Below, piece by piece: positions 1 to 10,282 of a stretch of 37,428 nucleotides of DNA; the stretch's first letter is position 1, and every line of letters begins with the position of its first letter. The position numbers and the translations under genes are program-made. The stretch spans positions 1 through 37,428 of the forward strand of contig JAAUTZ010000032.1 of NCBI GenBank assembly GCA_012031225.1, written 5' to 3'. Source of the stretch: Chloroflexaceae bacterium. Lineage in GTDB: Bacteria > Chloroflexota > Chloroflexia > Chloroflexales > Chloroflexaceae. The notes beneath the pieces are model-generated. The model worked only from the letters and a program-made list of their open reading frames with translations. It was not told the origin of the DNA and made no database searches.

Positions 1-74
1 TGCTCGGCAGCGGCCAGCGCGATAGACGGTCGGAGCCTCAAAGCCTTCGAGCGCATCTTGGCGCACCTCCAGCA

Positions 75-1034
75 TCACCGGTTGACTTGGCGCAGCAGCG
101 CAGGCGGAGTGGTAGGTGCGGGGGTGTGCGCTGGCTCTGGCTCGCTCGCCTGCTTGGGGGGGACTGGTTCAGGTGCGCGGGATGTAGGCGGGGCGGCTGG
201 CCCCGTGGCGGCCTGTGCTTCTGGGCGTTGGAACAAGCTCGCACGGGTTGGGCGGGCCGCAATCGGGGTTGTCACCATCTCATCCTCGCTTGCGGCGGGT
301 GCAGGTGGTGCGGGCGGGTGCGACTCACTCGGCGGGAGGGGCTTGGCTTTGCGGGCAGGGGCCGCCTCCGGCGGGGCTGCGTCGGCGGCACGCTCTGGGC
401 TACGCTGGGTTGCCCGTTGAAAGAGGCTACTCAGGGCTTTTGCCAAGCCTGTGACTGCACCAAAGATGGACAGATTGAAGGCGAGCATACCGCCTACCAG
501 CAACAGCATCAGGCTCACTACCACTGCCGCCGGACGGCCAATCGCCAGATCAAGCACACTGACCATGCCATAGCCGAGCCAGCCGCCACCAGTGACAGCC
601 GGGCGTTCGGGTGCGGCGATAGCGTGCGCGGGAAATTCGAGTATCAGCAAGAGCGCAAGCGCAAGCACCAGCGTGCCAAGAATATTCGCCCCCGTGAGCG
701 GCGTATCATACAGGCGTTCCTGCACCAAGATCACAATCCCCAGCACGCCAAGCATGAGCGGGATGCCTAATGCGCCACTCCCAAAGAGCTGCTGCACACC
801 GGCCACATACACCGTCCCAACCCCACCAGCTATGCCCGTGAGAAAGAACGTCAGCGTGAGCGCCGCGAGGGTGATCAACGCGAGCGCAAACAGTTCGCGC
901 TGGTGCTCTGGGCGCAGCGTGAGCGGGAACGCCGACTGGGGTGAGGTACGCTTGGCAGAGCTACGCCGCCGCGTACTGGGCTTGCGTGGGGGGCTGGATT
1001 TGCGCGGAGGGCTGCTGGTCTTTTTGCTTGCCAT
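75..1034 (-). CDS. ftsK: FtsK/SpoIIIE-type DNA translocase, N-terminal membrane part, frame broken at the window edge
   Basis: FtsK-type proteins sit at the division septum and pump chromosomal DNA. What is visible here is a Lys/Arg/Ser-rich N-terminus (residues 2-30), about four to five hydrophobic segments (roughly 47-69, 83-105, 116-135, 151-165, 167-189) and then a long Ala/Pro-rich linker, as in the FtsK N-terminal domain plus linker. No motor domain is present. The frame ends at a TGA at 75-77, but a second frame (codons from position 78 leftwards) reads PVMLEVRQDALEGFEAPTVYR. At 16-2 a third frame reads WPLPS, which resembles the WxLP segment that usually precedes the FtsK motor. The gene therefore seems to continue past the window with two frame breaks, from sequencing error or decay. 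The start is the ATG at 1034, downstream of a TGC-TATAAT promoter; the RBS is weak. The family call is fairly sure, the intactness is not. Confidence 0.72.
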   Translation of the reverse strand: MASKKTSSPPRKSSPPRKPSTRRRSSAKRTSPQSAFPLTLRPEHQRELFALALITLAALTLTFFLTGIAGGVGTVYVAGVQQLFGSGALGIPLMLGVLGIVILVQERLYDTPLTGANILGTLVLALALLLILEFPAHAIAAPERPAVTGGGWLGYGMVSVLDLAIGRPAAVVVSLMLLLVGGMLAFNLSIFGAVTGLAKALSSLFQRATQRSPERAADAAPPEAAPARKAKPLPPSESHPPAPPAPAASEDEMVTTPIAARPTRASLFQRPEAQAATGPAAPPTSRAPEPVPPKQASEPEPAHTPAPTTPPALLRQVNR

Positions 1035-1057
1035 AGGGTTGTATCGGTTGCTTTCAA

Positions 1058-1073
1058 TTGATCAGCTGATCAA
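1058..1073. promoter_or_regulatory. Perfect 16-bp palindrome in the ftsK leader
   Basis: TTGATCAGCTGATCAA is identical to its reverse complement. It lies 24 bases upstream of the ftsK start and roughly 25-40 bases downstream of the predicted transcription start. The TTGAT/ATCAA half-sites resemble an FNR/CRP-type box, but their spacing is 6 rather than the usual 4. It may be an operator or a leader hairpin; the binding factor is unknown. Confidence 0.4.
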
Positions 1074-1104
1074 CTGGCACAGGTACGCTGCGCCTGATGC
1101 AGGC

Positions 1105-1113
1105 ATTATAGCA
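1105..1113 (-). promoter_or_regulatory. Extended -10 promoter of ftsK
   Basis: On the minus strand the sequence reads TGC-TATAAT, a consensus -10 with an upstream TGN. No good -35 lies 16-18 bases upstream. It is about 70 bases from the ftsK start and in the right orientation. Confidence 0.5.
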
Positions 1114-1153
1114 CACTAGAGCATTGTGTTTCGGCCTCGTCTTTTGCAGATCC

Positions 1154-1182
1154 TTGCAGGATCACACCTCACCCGCTACAAT
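1154..1182 (+). promoter_or_regulatory. Promoter of the ABC ATPase gene
   Basis: TTGCAG at 1154-1159, a 17-base spacer and TACAAT at 1177-1182. The expected transcription start (about 1189) is only a few bases before the ATG at 1192, so the transcript would be leaderless or nearly so. Confidence 0.45.
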
Positions 1183-1191
1183 GCAGCAGGT

Positions 1192-1989
1192 ATGAGCAGC
1201 AACGCAGGTACAATCCAATTCGAGCAGCTCACGGTTGCGTTTGGCCCAGCTGCCCGCACCGTCATCGCCGTTGAGCAGATCAGCCTTGAGATTGCGGCGG
1301 GTAGCTTCGTTGCCCTCGTTGGGCCCAGCGGCAGCGGCAAAAGCACCCTGCTGCGAGCGGCAGGCGGGCTGATCACACCCACCAGTGGACACATCCGGGT
1401 AGGTGGGCGCAGTGCCACCGCAGCCCGCCTTGCGCGGCAAGTGAGCTTCGTCTTTCAGCAGCCGGTGCTGCTTGCGTGGCACACCGCACAGGCAAATGTC
1501 GAAGTGCCCCTGCGCATCTTCGGCTGGAGCCGTGCCGAACGCCAACGCGCCGCCCAGCAGAGCCTTGAACTCGTCGGCTTGAGCCGCTTTGCCCACGCCT
1601 ACCCGCACCAGCTTTCGGGCGGTATGCAACAGCGGGTCGCGCTGGCGCGGGCCCTCGCCTTCGCGCCATCGGTCCTCTTGATGGATGAACCGTTTGCCGC
1701 ACTGGATGAGATCACCCGTGAACGGCTGAACGGCGAACTGCTGAATGTGTGGGCGCAGACAAACGCCACCGTGCTATTTGTCACCCATTCGCTCGCTGAG
1801 GCGGCATTTCTCGCCGATGAAGTTGTGGTGCTATCTGCCCATCCCGGCCGCATCATTGCCCGCGAGCGCGTGCCCCTGCCGCGCCCACGCACGGCGGAGA
1901 TGCTGGTTGCCCCTGAGCTACTGGCGTGTGTGGCCCGCCTGCGCCTACACCTCGCCCGCAGCTTCGCGGAGCCGCATGGCCCCCCCTAG
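1192..1989 (+). CDS. ABC transporter ATP-binding protein (SsuB/TauB/NrtD-like)
   Basis: This is the ATPase subunit of an importer of the nitrate/sulfonate/taurine or pyrimidine-precursor class. All expected motifs are present: Walker A GPSGSGKST (residues 44-52), the Q-loop in FQQPVLLAWHTAQANV, the signature LSGGMQQR, Walker B VLLMDEPFAALDE and the H-loop VTHS. The length of 265 residues is normal for the family. I chose the ATG at 1192 because the preceding in-frame GTG (1126) lies upstream of the apparent promoter and adds 22 residues that do not resemble the family. No permease or substrate-binding protein is next to it, so the substrate cannot be told. It is divergent from ftsK. The class is sure, the substrate unknown. 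Confidence 0.85.
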   Translation: MSSNAGTIQFEQLTVAFGPAARTVIAVEQISLEIAAGSFVALVGPSGSGKSTLLRAAGGLITPTSGHIRVGGRSATAARLARQVSFVFQQPVLLAWHTAQANVEVPLRIFGWSRAERQRAAQQSLELVGLSRFAHAYPHQLSGGMQQRVALARALAFAPSVLLMDEPFAALDEITRERLNGELLNVWAQTNATVLFVTHSLAEAAFLADEVVVLSAHPGRIIARERVPLPRPRTAEMLVAPELLACVARLRLHLARSFAEPHGPP

Positions 1990-2087
1990 CGCACCCTACC
2001 CACCCACTCTACCCAGAGACAGGTTATTCGCGGTTGGGGCGGTTGCTCGCGCTGCAAGGCAACGCGCCCAGATGCGATTTGTTTCAT

Positions 2088-2116
2088 TTGGCAATTTGGC
2101 TACTCTCATATACAAT
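2088..2116 (+). promoter_or_regulatory. Promoter of the DUF4332 gene
   Basis: TTGGCA at 2088-2093, a 17-base spacer and TACAAT at 2111-2116, about 60 bases upstream of the ATG at 2177. The local sequence is clearly more AT-rich than the surrounding genes. Confidence 0.6.
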
Positions 2117-2176
2117 ACTTTCAACATATCCCGTAACTGCCATACTACAGCCATATCCGAATGAAAGGAGCGACTG

Positions 2177-2581
2177 ATGGAGTACGCACTGGACGAAGTT
2201 CATGGTCTTGATTCGGAGTTGCAAGAGAAGCTGAAAGCACTGGGCATAACCAATACCACAATCTTGATCGAACGTGCCCGGACCCACACCGGACGCAAAG
2301 ATTTGGCGGCCCAACTCGGTATTGAAATTGGCTTAGTCACGTACTTCTACAATCGGGCTGATCTGATGCGCCTGAACGGAGTTGGGAAAGAGATGGCAAA
2401 CTTGCTAGAGGAGTGCGGCGTAGACTCGATCAAAGAGCTTCGCCACCGCGTGCCGGCCAACTTGCAAGCGAAGCTCAAAGAAGTCAACGATCAACAGAAG
2501 ATCACCCATCACGCACCAACCCTGACCCAAGTGGAAGCGTGGATTCTCCAAGCCAAAGAGTTTGCCGTAGATGCAGGGTAG
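2177..2581 (+). CDS. DUF4332 helix-hairpin-helix-type protein
   Basis: A 134-residue protein with two segments of the kind seen in DUF4332/HhH proteins: LDSELQEKLKALGITNTTIL near the N-terminus and LMRLNGVGKEMANLLEECGV in the middle. The second is a classical 'GVG' hairpin as found in non-specific DNA-binding HhH folds. No signal peptide or membrane segment is seen. A strong RBS (AAAGGAG) lies just upstream of the ATG, and the gene has its own promoter. Its role is unknown; DNA binding is an inference from the fold, and such domains can also bind proteins. It is followed by typA but separated from it by 171 bases and a second promoter, so it is probably its own unit. Confidence 0.75.
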   Translation: MEYALDEVHGLDSELQEKLKALGITNTTILIERARTHTGRKDLAAQLGIEIGLVTYFYNRADLMRLNGVGKEMANLLEECGVDSIKELRHRVPANLQAKLKEVNDQQKITHHAPTLTQVEAWILQAKEFAVDAG

Positions 2582-2681
2582 GCGGCTTTAGGGCAAGCGC
2601 GGAGCAAGCCGTCGCCGAAGATTGTACGAGGCACATCGAGCCGTGTCACCGACCCGGCTTCCTCGCACTTGCTCTAGAACC

Positions 2682-2690
2682 TGTTATAAT
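2682..2690 (+). promoter_or_regulatory. Extended -10 promoter of the typA operon
   Basis: TGT-TATAAT: a perfect -10 hexamer at 2685-2690 with TGN in front. The -35 region is poor. It lies 62 bases before the typA ATG. Confidence 0.6.
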
Positions 2691-2701
2691 ATTGTGAGAC
2701 C

Positions 2702-2732
2702 CCTGCGCGGATTTCCCCGCAGGCTGATTTTT
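2702..2732 (+). promoter_or_regulatory. Hairpin with T-tract at the 5' end of the typA transcript
   Basis: CCTGCG (2702-2707) pairs with CGCAGG (2718-2723). There is an inner GG/CC pair after one mismatch and an ATTT loop, and the hairpin is followed by GATTTTTG. It starts about five bases after the predicted transcription start. It could be an attenuator or a 5' stabilising hairpin. Confidence 0.35.
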
Positions 2733-2752
2733 GCGTACAGAAAGTAGTACCA

Positions 2753-4585
<1,833 letters not shown>

Positions 4586-4588
4586 GTC

Positions 4589-6961
4589 ATGCCGCGTGGT
4601 GATGCCCGCCAGACGAATGCTGCCCCTCCATCCGTTGCACCTATTCCGGCGAATGGGCGCAAAGCCTTCGAGAGCAGCAAGTATGCACTGGCGGTGACAT
4701 ATTGGGAGCAAGTGCCCCACCCTGCGCCTGAGCTACAGGCGGCACTGGCGGAAGCCTGCTTTCGGGCGGCAATGAACATCCGCGAACTGCCCCGTGCCGG
4801 ACAACGCGGAGCATATCTGGAGCGGGCGGTTGCCCTATTCCCTGATGACCACACCTACCTCTATCACTACGCCATGCACCTGCACCGCACGGGCGATCTG
4901 GATGCGGCTGAAGCGATCTACCACCGCTTGCGGACAGAGGGCGCACCATGGGCTGGGCTGCCCGAACTCTTAGCACTGGTGGCCCTTCAGCGCAACCCGC
5001 ACACCGCGCTCAGCACACTCGGCAACCTTGGACCCGCAGTGCAGCAACAGCTTGCGCTCGTGCAAGCGTGGTGTAGCCCTACGTCGCCCCCGCCCCTGCC
5101 GAGTAAGCCGATCAAACTGGCGCACATGCTGCACGCGATGCAACAGGCCGCCACCCCACCCGATCCTAGCCCCACCCTCCCTGCGTATGCCCAACTCAAT
5201 GCGCTCAAAGTACCCCCGATGCTGGAACCACTGCGCCAACACTATCTTGGGATTGCGGCGTGGCAGATAGGCAATATGTCGCTCGCAAGTGAACATGCCC
5301 TCGCTGCCCTAGAACTGGGCCCTAGTGCCCCTGAACGCAGCTATGGATTATTGCATGCGGTGCTACCGATTGCCCTAAACGAACTCATCAATCGAGCCGC
5401 CCAAGTCACGCAAGCCTACGCCCTATCGTTGGCTCTACGCGCCGTAGCCATGCCCGATCTGCCGCTCGCCACTGCCCTCACCCTGCCCCCCGTTCTCGAT
5501 CATATCGCCATGCTTGCGATGCGCGAACGCAACTGGGAACAGGCGATCATAAGCTGGACCGCAGCGCACGACATCATCAAACGCAACAGCCCCAAGCTCG
5601 GCTCGCCGCGCTTGATCCTGCACAACCTTGCGCTAGCCCACGAAGCCCAAGCCACCCACGCCCCCCCCAATGGCGAACGTGAACAGGCGTGGATCGCCAC
5701 CGCCGAACAGTGGCAAGCCCTTGCGCGTACCCGCCCGCGCAGCAATGCCAAGCCCGCACCCGGCTACGATGATGCCGCATGGGGCTGGGTGCGGCGACGG
5801 GTTGTGGCATGCTATCGCAATGCCAACCGCCCCCACGAGGCGATCAAGGTCTACCGCCAGCTGGTGAAAGCCGAGCCGGAGAATCTTGCCCTGCGCCTTG
5901 AAATGGTTGAAGCGATGCTTGCCAACGATCAATACGGCACCGCCTCCAATGAGCTAGTGCGGCTCCTCCAGATTGATCCAGACAACATCGAAGCCTTGTT
6001 GCTCAAGACAGAAATCGAGGTTGAGTACACCCGCTCGTGGCGTACCATGTTTCAATACGAAACCCTGCTGCACCTGTTCGCGCTGAATCCGCGTGACCCC
6101 GATCTCCGCCAGCGGATCATGCATCTGACCTTCCTCAAGGTTGACGATCTGCGCTCTGTCCGGCGCAATGCCGAAGCCTACGAGCTACTCCAAGCCGCCC
6201 AGCACTTTGATCCGAAAAACTACACAACAATTATCTTTATGGCGCATGTCCTCATAGATACCAAAGCCCATCATCGTGTTCCGCCCCTGCTCGAACAAGC
6301 CCTTGCGCTAAGCGATACCGACCCACGAGCGTATGTGCAGATCATTGAATGTTGGGTGTTGCTGAACGAGCTAGACCACGCCCGCCACATTTGGCAGCGT
6401 GCGCTTCAGCACATTGAGCCAGAACACCGCCTACCGTTCCACCTTGATTTGGGGCGCGTGTTTGCCGCCCATAGCGCCGCCGCCCAGCGCGGGATGCAGC
6501 ATGTCGTCTTCGGGCCCTCATTCGCTCCCCACGCGCCACCGAACGACGAACTGCTAGAGATGGCGCGGGTGGCTTTTGCCACAGCCTTTGACGCTGATCC
6601 TGACAATCCTAAACTCGCCCTCCAGATCGCCCACGATCTGCTCTTGATTGACCCCGACTTGGCCCTAGGGTATGCCCGCCGCGCTGAGCAGCTTGCCCCG
6701 CACGACATCACGCCGCTCATCATCATTGGGACGATCTTAGGCTTACAGGAAGCCAACCGCGAAGCACGGCAGGTCCTCCGCCAAGCTGAGAAACTTGCCC
6801 GCGAACAGGGCGATGCCGAGCTTGCTGAACAAGCCGCACACATCCGCCAGATGATTGGCACACCAATGCTACGGATGTCGCTGCAAATGGCAATGCGCGA
6901 CGATACCTACCCGGACGATGGGTTTCCAGATGAGTATGGCGACGCTGACAACCCGTTTTAG
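4589..6961 (+). CDS. Large tetratricopeptide-repeat protein
   Basis: A 790-residue protein built mainly of helix-turn-helix pairs with TPR spacing. Clear examples are FPDDHTYLYHYAMHLHRTGD, RPHEAIKVYRQLVKAEPENL, and the segments around residues 450-480, 530-590 and 660-740. There is no signal peptide and no transmembrane segment, so it is probably cytoplasmic. The C-terminus is acidic (YPDDGFPDEYGDADNPF). No enzymatic domain is seen. It starts three bases after the typA stop, has an RBS (GAAGGAG) inside the typA end, and is followed after 15 bases by the J-domain gene. TPR proteins commonly scaffold chaperone or ribosome-associated complexes; its position between typA and an Hsp70 set suggests such a role, but this is inference only. 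Confidence 0.85.
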   Translation: MPRGDARQTNAAPPSVAPIPANGRKAFESSKYALAVTYWEQVPHPAPELQAALAEACFRAAMNIRELPRAGQRGAYLERAVALFPDDHTYLYHYAMHLHRTGDLDAAEAIYHRLRTEGAPWAGLPELLALVALQRNPHTALSTLGNLGPAVQQQLALVQAWCSPTSPPPLPSKPIKLAHMLHAMQQAATPPDPSPTLPAYAQLNALKVPPMLEPLRQHYLGIAAWQIGNMSLASEHALAALELGPSAPERSYGLLHAVLPIALNELINRAAQVTQAYALSLALRAVAMPDLPLATALTLPPVLDHIAMLAMRERNWEQAIISWTAAHDIIKRNSPKLGSPRLILHNLALAHEAQATHAPPNGEREQAWIATAEQWQALARTRPRSNAKPAPGYDDAAWGWVRRRVVACYRNANRPHEAIKVYRQLVKAEPENLALRLEMVEAMLANDQYGTASNELVRLLQIDPDNIEALLLKTEIEVEYTRSWRTMFQYETLLHLFALNPRDPDLRQRIMHLTFLKVDDLRSVRRNAEAYELLQAAQHFDPKNYTTIIFMAHVLIDTKAHHRVPPLLEQALALSDTDPRAYVQIIECWVLLNELDHARHIWQRALQHIEPEHRLPFHLDLGRVFAAHSAAAQRGMQHVVFGPSFAPHAPPNDELLEMARVAFATAFDADPDNPKLALQIAHDLLLIDPDLALGYARRAEQLAPHDITPLIIIGTILGLQEANREARQVLRQAEKLAREQGDAELAEQAAHIRQMIGTPMLRMSLQMAMRDDTYPDDGFPDEYGDADNPF

Positions 6962-6976
6962 ATTGAGGCAATCACG

Positions 6977-7351
6977 ATGAGCGACACACATCCGCCCCCG
7001 CCGAACCCGCTCCAGAGTCCCTACCTTGTGCTAGGGCTACAGCCGCACGCAACTGCGGCAGAGATCAAGCAGGCGTACTTTGCGCTCGTCCGCACCCATC
7101 CACCCGAACGCGAGCCGGAACGCTTCAAGCAGATCCGCGCCGCCTATGAGCGGCTCCGTGATCCGAAAAGCCGCCTTGAGACTGATATGCAGCTACTCCG
7201 GGCTTGGGAGCCGCCCGCCAAACTACCGCGCCTGACTGTCCCGCAGATGCAGGTTGAGGTGACCGTGGCCGACATCCTGCGCGTGGCCCAAGGCTTCAGT
7301 GATCTTGGGCGCAGCGATTGGCGCGAACACTATCGCAAGGTGCTACCGTGA
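6977..7351 (+). CDS. Short J-domain protein with HPP instead of HPD
   Basis: J-domain proteins deliver substrates to Hsp70 and trigger its ATPase. Residues 15-65 follow the J-domain pattern: SPYLVLGLQPHATAAEIKQA, then YFALVRT, HPP at 41-43, and FKQIRAAYERLRDP. The Asp of the universally important HPD motif is replaced by Pro. The rest of the 124-residue protein has no Gly/Phe region, zinc finger or DnaJ C-terminal domain. The last codons overlap a GTG that could start the next gene, suggesting translational coupling. The neighbouring GrpE-like and Hsp70 genes strongly suggest that it is the co-chaperone of this set, though it may act differently from a standard J protein. The fold call is quite sure; ability to stimulate ATPase is doubtful. 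Confidence 0.85.
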   Translation: MSDTHPPPPNPLQSPYLVLGLQPHATAAEIKQAYFALVRTHPPEREPERFKQIRAAYERLRDPKSRLETDMQLLRAWEPPAKLPRLTVPQMQVEVTVADILRVAQGFSDLGRSDWREHYRKVLP

Positions 7352-7414
7352 GCAACTCCTCAGACTTGCCCCCAACATCATCGTGGCTGCGTCGCCTGTG
7401 GGCCGGCTTGGCTC

Positions 7415-8296
7415 TTGCTTCTGCCCCGCCCCAACCACCCCGCCCCAGCCGAGCCAGTGCCCCCTCCGGTTGGAGTTGCTCGCCCGCCAGAGCCGCCCGC
7501 CGCACCCGCGCCAGAGCTTGATGCGCCGGCCCTACGCGAACTTACGGCCCAGCTAGCAACCCTCCCGACGCGCCTTGAACAGCAGCTTGAGAGCCAGCAT
7601 AGCAGCTTGCAAGCCGCCCTGCTCGAACGCCTTGCCACCCTAGAGAAGCAGGTGAGCCGGGCTGGGCGCGAACAGTTCAAGGCAACCACCCTCGCTGAGG
7701 CGCAGTATGAGCAGACCACAGCCACGCTAGAGATGCTGCGGGCCGCCGATGCCCACCACACCAGCGAACTGGAACTGCTCCAGCAGCAACTCGCCCACAC
7801 CCGTACTCAGCATCAGTACGATGTTGCCCTAGCACTGCTGCCCATCGCCGACAGCCTCGATGAAGCTCTCCGCGCTGGCGAGCAACTGCTCACCACAACT
7901 GGCGCACCAGTAGCAAGTGGCTGGCTGGCTCGCACGCTGGGCCTTGATACCCCGTATATGAGCCGCATCACCAGCATGCACGAAGCTGTCCAGCATTGGC
8001 TGGTGGGGCTGACGTATGTACGCCAGCGGGTCTTTGATCTGCTCGCGGCAGCGGGGATTGAGCCAATCCCCACCGCCAATCAAGTGTTTGATCCGCACCT
8101 ACACCACGCCCTTGACCTTGCCAGCAGCAGTGCGACGCACCCCGACGGAACCATCATCAGTGAGCTACGGCGCGGCTACTGTATGGGGCCCCGCATCATT
8201 CGCCACGCCGATGTGGTTGTTGCCAGCGATGCCTGCGCCACACCGCCCGAAGGAAGCCCCACCGCACCAGCAGACGTAGATAGGAGCAACGGATGA
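7415..8296 (+). CDS. GrpE-like nucleotide exchange factor with unclear N-terminus
   Basis: GrpE releases ADP from Hsp70. The order fits: an N-terminal Pro/Ala-rich segment, a long coiled-coil stretch ([20 protein letters not shown] to [15 protein letters not shown]), a helical part with [17 protein letters not shown], and a GrpE head signature [42 protein letters not shown]. There is no ATG in this frame; the given start is a TTG and is arbitrary. A GTG at 7348, overlapping the J-gene stop, opens another frame reading VSNSSDLPPTSSWLRRLWAG, which looks like a true N-terminus. A one-base indel around 7400-7430 would join the two. The last four bases overlap the hsp70 start (ATGA), so coupling is very likely. 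Confidence 0.8.
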   Translation: MLLPRPNHPAPAEPVPPPVGVARPPEPPAAPAPELDAPALRELTAQLATLPTRLEQQLESQHSSLQAALLERLATLEKQVSRAGREQFKATTLAEAQYEQTTATLEMLRAADAHHTSELELLQQQLAHTRTQHQYDVALALLPIADSLDEALRAGEQLLTTTGAPVASGWLARTLGLDTPYMSRITSMHEAVQHWLVGLTYVRQRVFDLLAAAGIEPIPTANQVFDPHLHHALDLASSSATHPDGTIISELRRGYCMGPRIIRHADVVVASDACATPPEGSPTAPADVDRSNG

Positions 8297-10125
8297 GCAA
8301 CAACATTATTGGGATTGATCTTGGCACAACCTTTTCGGCAGCCGCGCACATCATCGCGGGTGTCCCCCAGCTGATCGCACTCGGCGATGAGCGGATTATG
8401 CCCTCAGTCGTGGGCACACTACCCAATGGGACCCTGCTGATCGGTACGCCCGCCAGAAACCAACAGGTGCTCTACCCCGATCAAACTATCCGCTCGATTA
8501 AGCGCAAGATGGGCCAGAATACACAGGTGCAGTTGGGCGGGCGCAGTTATCTGCCACAGGAGATCTCCGCCCTAATTCTGCGCGAGATCAAGCAGCGGGC
8601 TGAAGCGACGCTCGGCGCACCGGTTGACCGAGCGGTGATTACCGTGCCCGCCTTCTTCTCCGACTCCGCCCGCCAAGCCACACAAGAGGCGGGCGAATTG
8701 GCGGGCTTGACCGTCGAGCGGATCATCAATGAGCCGACTGCCGCCGCACTTGCCTATGGGCTAAATCGCAGCGACGAACGGCAGTTGGTGGCAGTCTATG
8801 ATCTCGGTGGGGGCACATTCGATGTCTCAATCATCGAGCTGGACAGTGGTGTCGTGGAGGTGCGGGCGAGTCATGGCAACACCCAACTCGGCGGCGATGA
8901 CTTCGATCAACGCCTTGTCACCTACCTCGCCGAACGCTTTGAAGCAGACTACGGCGCAGATCCGCGCAGCGATGCACGAGCCTACGCCCGCCTCTTGCGG
9001 GCTGCCGAAGCCGCCAAAATTGCGCTCTCCACGCAGCCCTTCGTGCGGGTACGCGAGGAGTTTCTGCTAACCCACGAAGGCAAGCCACTGCACCTCGATG
9101 TTGAGTTGGCGCGGATCGAATTTGAAGACTTGATCGTAGACCTGCTCGAAGGCACGCTTGAGTCGTTTGATGCCGCCCTGCGCGATGCCGCCCTGAGCAT
9201 AGCCGAACTGGACACGGTGCTGCTGGTGGGCGGCAGCACGCGCATCCCACTGGTACAGCGCATGCTAGAGGAGCATACCCAGATCGTGCCCCAAACGGCG
9301 ATCAATCCCGATGAGGCGGTTGCGCTCGGCGCGGCGGTGCAGGCGGCAATCATTGCGGGAGAGCCACTCGATGCGATACTGGTGGACGTGACCCCGCACT
9401 CGCTCGGCATTGAGGTGGCACAATGGCAGTATGGACAGATCGTGCCGGATCGCTACAGTGTGATTATCCAACGCAACACCACGATCCCCACCTCACGCTC
9501 AGAAGTCTATTCCGCGCTGCATCCGAGCCAGACGGCAATTGAGATCAAGGTCTATCAGGGCGAGCATCCGATTGCCTCGCGCAACAGCCTACTCGGTGAG
9601 TTTATGTTCGAGGATTTGCGCTCCGAAACACCGGGCCAGCCGCCGCGGGTAATGGTGCAGTTTGATTTCGACATCAACGGCATCGTGCGTGTGTCGGCAG
9701 TGGATCGGGGCAGTGGCAAACAAGCCAGCATGACGGTCAAGGCTGCACGGGCGCACCGCTCCGCCGCCGAACTTCGCGCCCGCCGCGACGAGCTAGAGCA
9801 GCTTGATCGAGCCGACGCGGATCTCCTCAGCGAGTGGGAACACGGCATCTTCGGTGGGCTGCTCGGCGATGCGGACGCTGGCTCCGATACCGCCTTGATC
9901 GAGGGCGAATACGAACCCATTACCGCCCATAGCAATGAACTCGAAAGCATTCTGCGCCGGGCCCACCGCACCCTGCAACAGACGAGTGGCGTAGCCTCTG
10001 CCGATTTGCAGGCGGCAATTGCCGCAGTGGAGGATGCGCTCAAGCGGGGCGGGCAAGAAGCCCTCGAAGAACGCGCCGAAGCCCTACTTGATCTGCTCTA
10101 CGAATTGGATGACGAAGACGAGTAA
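8293..10125 (+). CDS. Hsp70 (DnaK-family) chaperone, variant
   Basis: A complete 610-residue Hsp70. The nucleotide-binding domain shows GIDLGTTFS (7-15), [48 protein letters not shown] and [16 protein letters not shown]. The linker and start of the substrate-binding domain read [16 protein letters not shown], close to the canonical DVLLLDVTPLSLGIET. The lid is short and ends in an acidic tail (YELDDEDE), and the EEVD or DnaK C-terminal consensus is not obvious. The start overlaps the GrpE-like gene by four bases. Because it travels with its own J and GrpE partners and differs from canonical DnaK, it is likely a second, dedicated Hsp70 rather than the housekeeping one, which I expect elsewhere in the genome. 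Confidence 0.93.
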   Translation: MSNNIIGIDLGTTFSAAAHIIAGVPQLIALGDERIMPSVVGTLPNGTLLIGTPARNQQVLYPDQTIRSIKRKMGQNTQVQLGGRSYLPQEISALILREIKQRAEATLGAPVDRAVITVPAFFSDSARQATQEAGELAGLTVERIINEPTAAALAYGLNRSDERQLVAVYDLGGGTFDVSIIELDSGVVEVRASHGNTQLGGDDFDQRLVTYLAERFEADYGADPRSDARAYARLLRAAEAAKIALSTQPFVRVREEFLLTHEGKPLHLDVELARIEFEDLIVDLLEGTLESFDAALRDAALSIAELDTVLLVGGSTRIPLVQRMLEEHTQIVPQTAINPDEAVALGAAVQAAIIAGEPLDAILVDVTPHSLGIEVAQWQYGQIVPDRYSVIIQRNTTIPTSRSEVYSALHPSQTAIEIKVYQGEHPIASRNSLLGEFMFEDLRSETPGQPPRVMVQFDFDINGIVRVSAVDRGSGKQASMTVKAARAHRSAAELRARRDELEQLDRADADLLSEWEHGIFGGLLGDADAGSDTALIEGEYEPITAHSNELESILRRAHRTLQQTSGVASADLQAAIAAVEDALKRGGQEALEERAEALLDLLYELDDEDE

Positions 10126-10282
10126 GCCGGCCGCAGCGGTGATCCGTAGGGATTGCCGAACCAACCGTAACCCTCGCTACCAAAAAGCGGCCCGCGCACA
10201 GGGATGGGCGTTGCGTGCCGCCTTCTTTGATTATGTCAATCAATATCGGGCCGGGTGAAGGCGATCATCGTTGCCGCCGCTC

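Noticed and set aside
87-770. Open frame of 227 codons opposite the ftsK membrane region
   Set aside because: Its Cys/Arg/Trp/Gly-rich translation is typical of the complement of a membrane-protein gene.
10139-10258. Short GTG frame (39 codons) ending in FFDYVNQYRAG, between hsp70 and the sigma factor gene
   Set aside because: The sequence looks somewhat protein-like, but there is no RBS or promoter and no family match; too little to call a gene.
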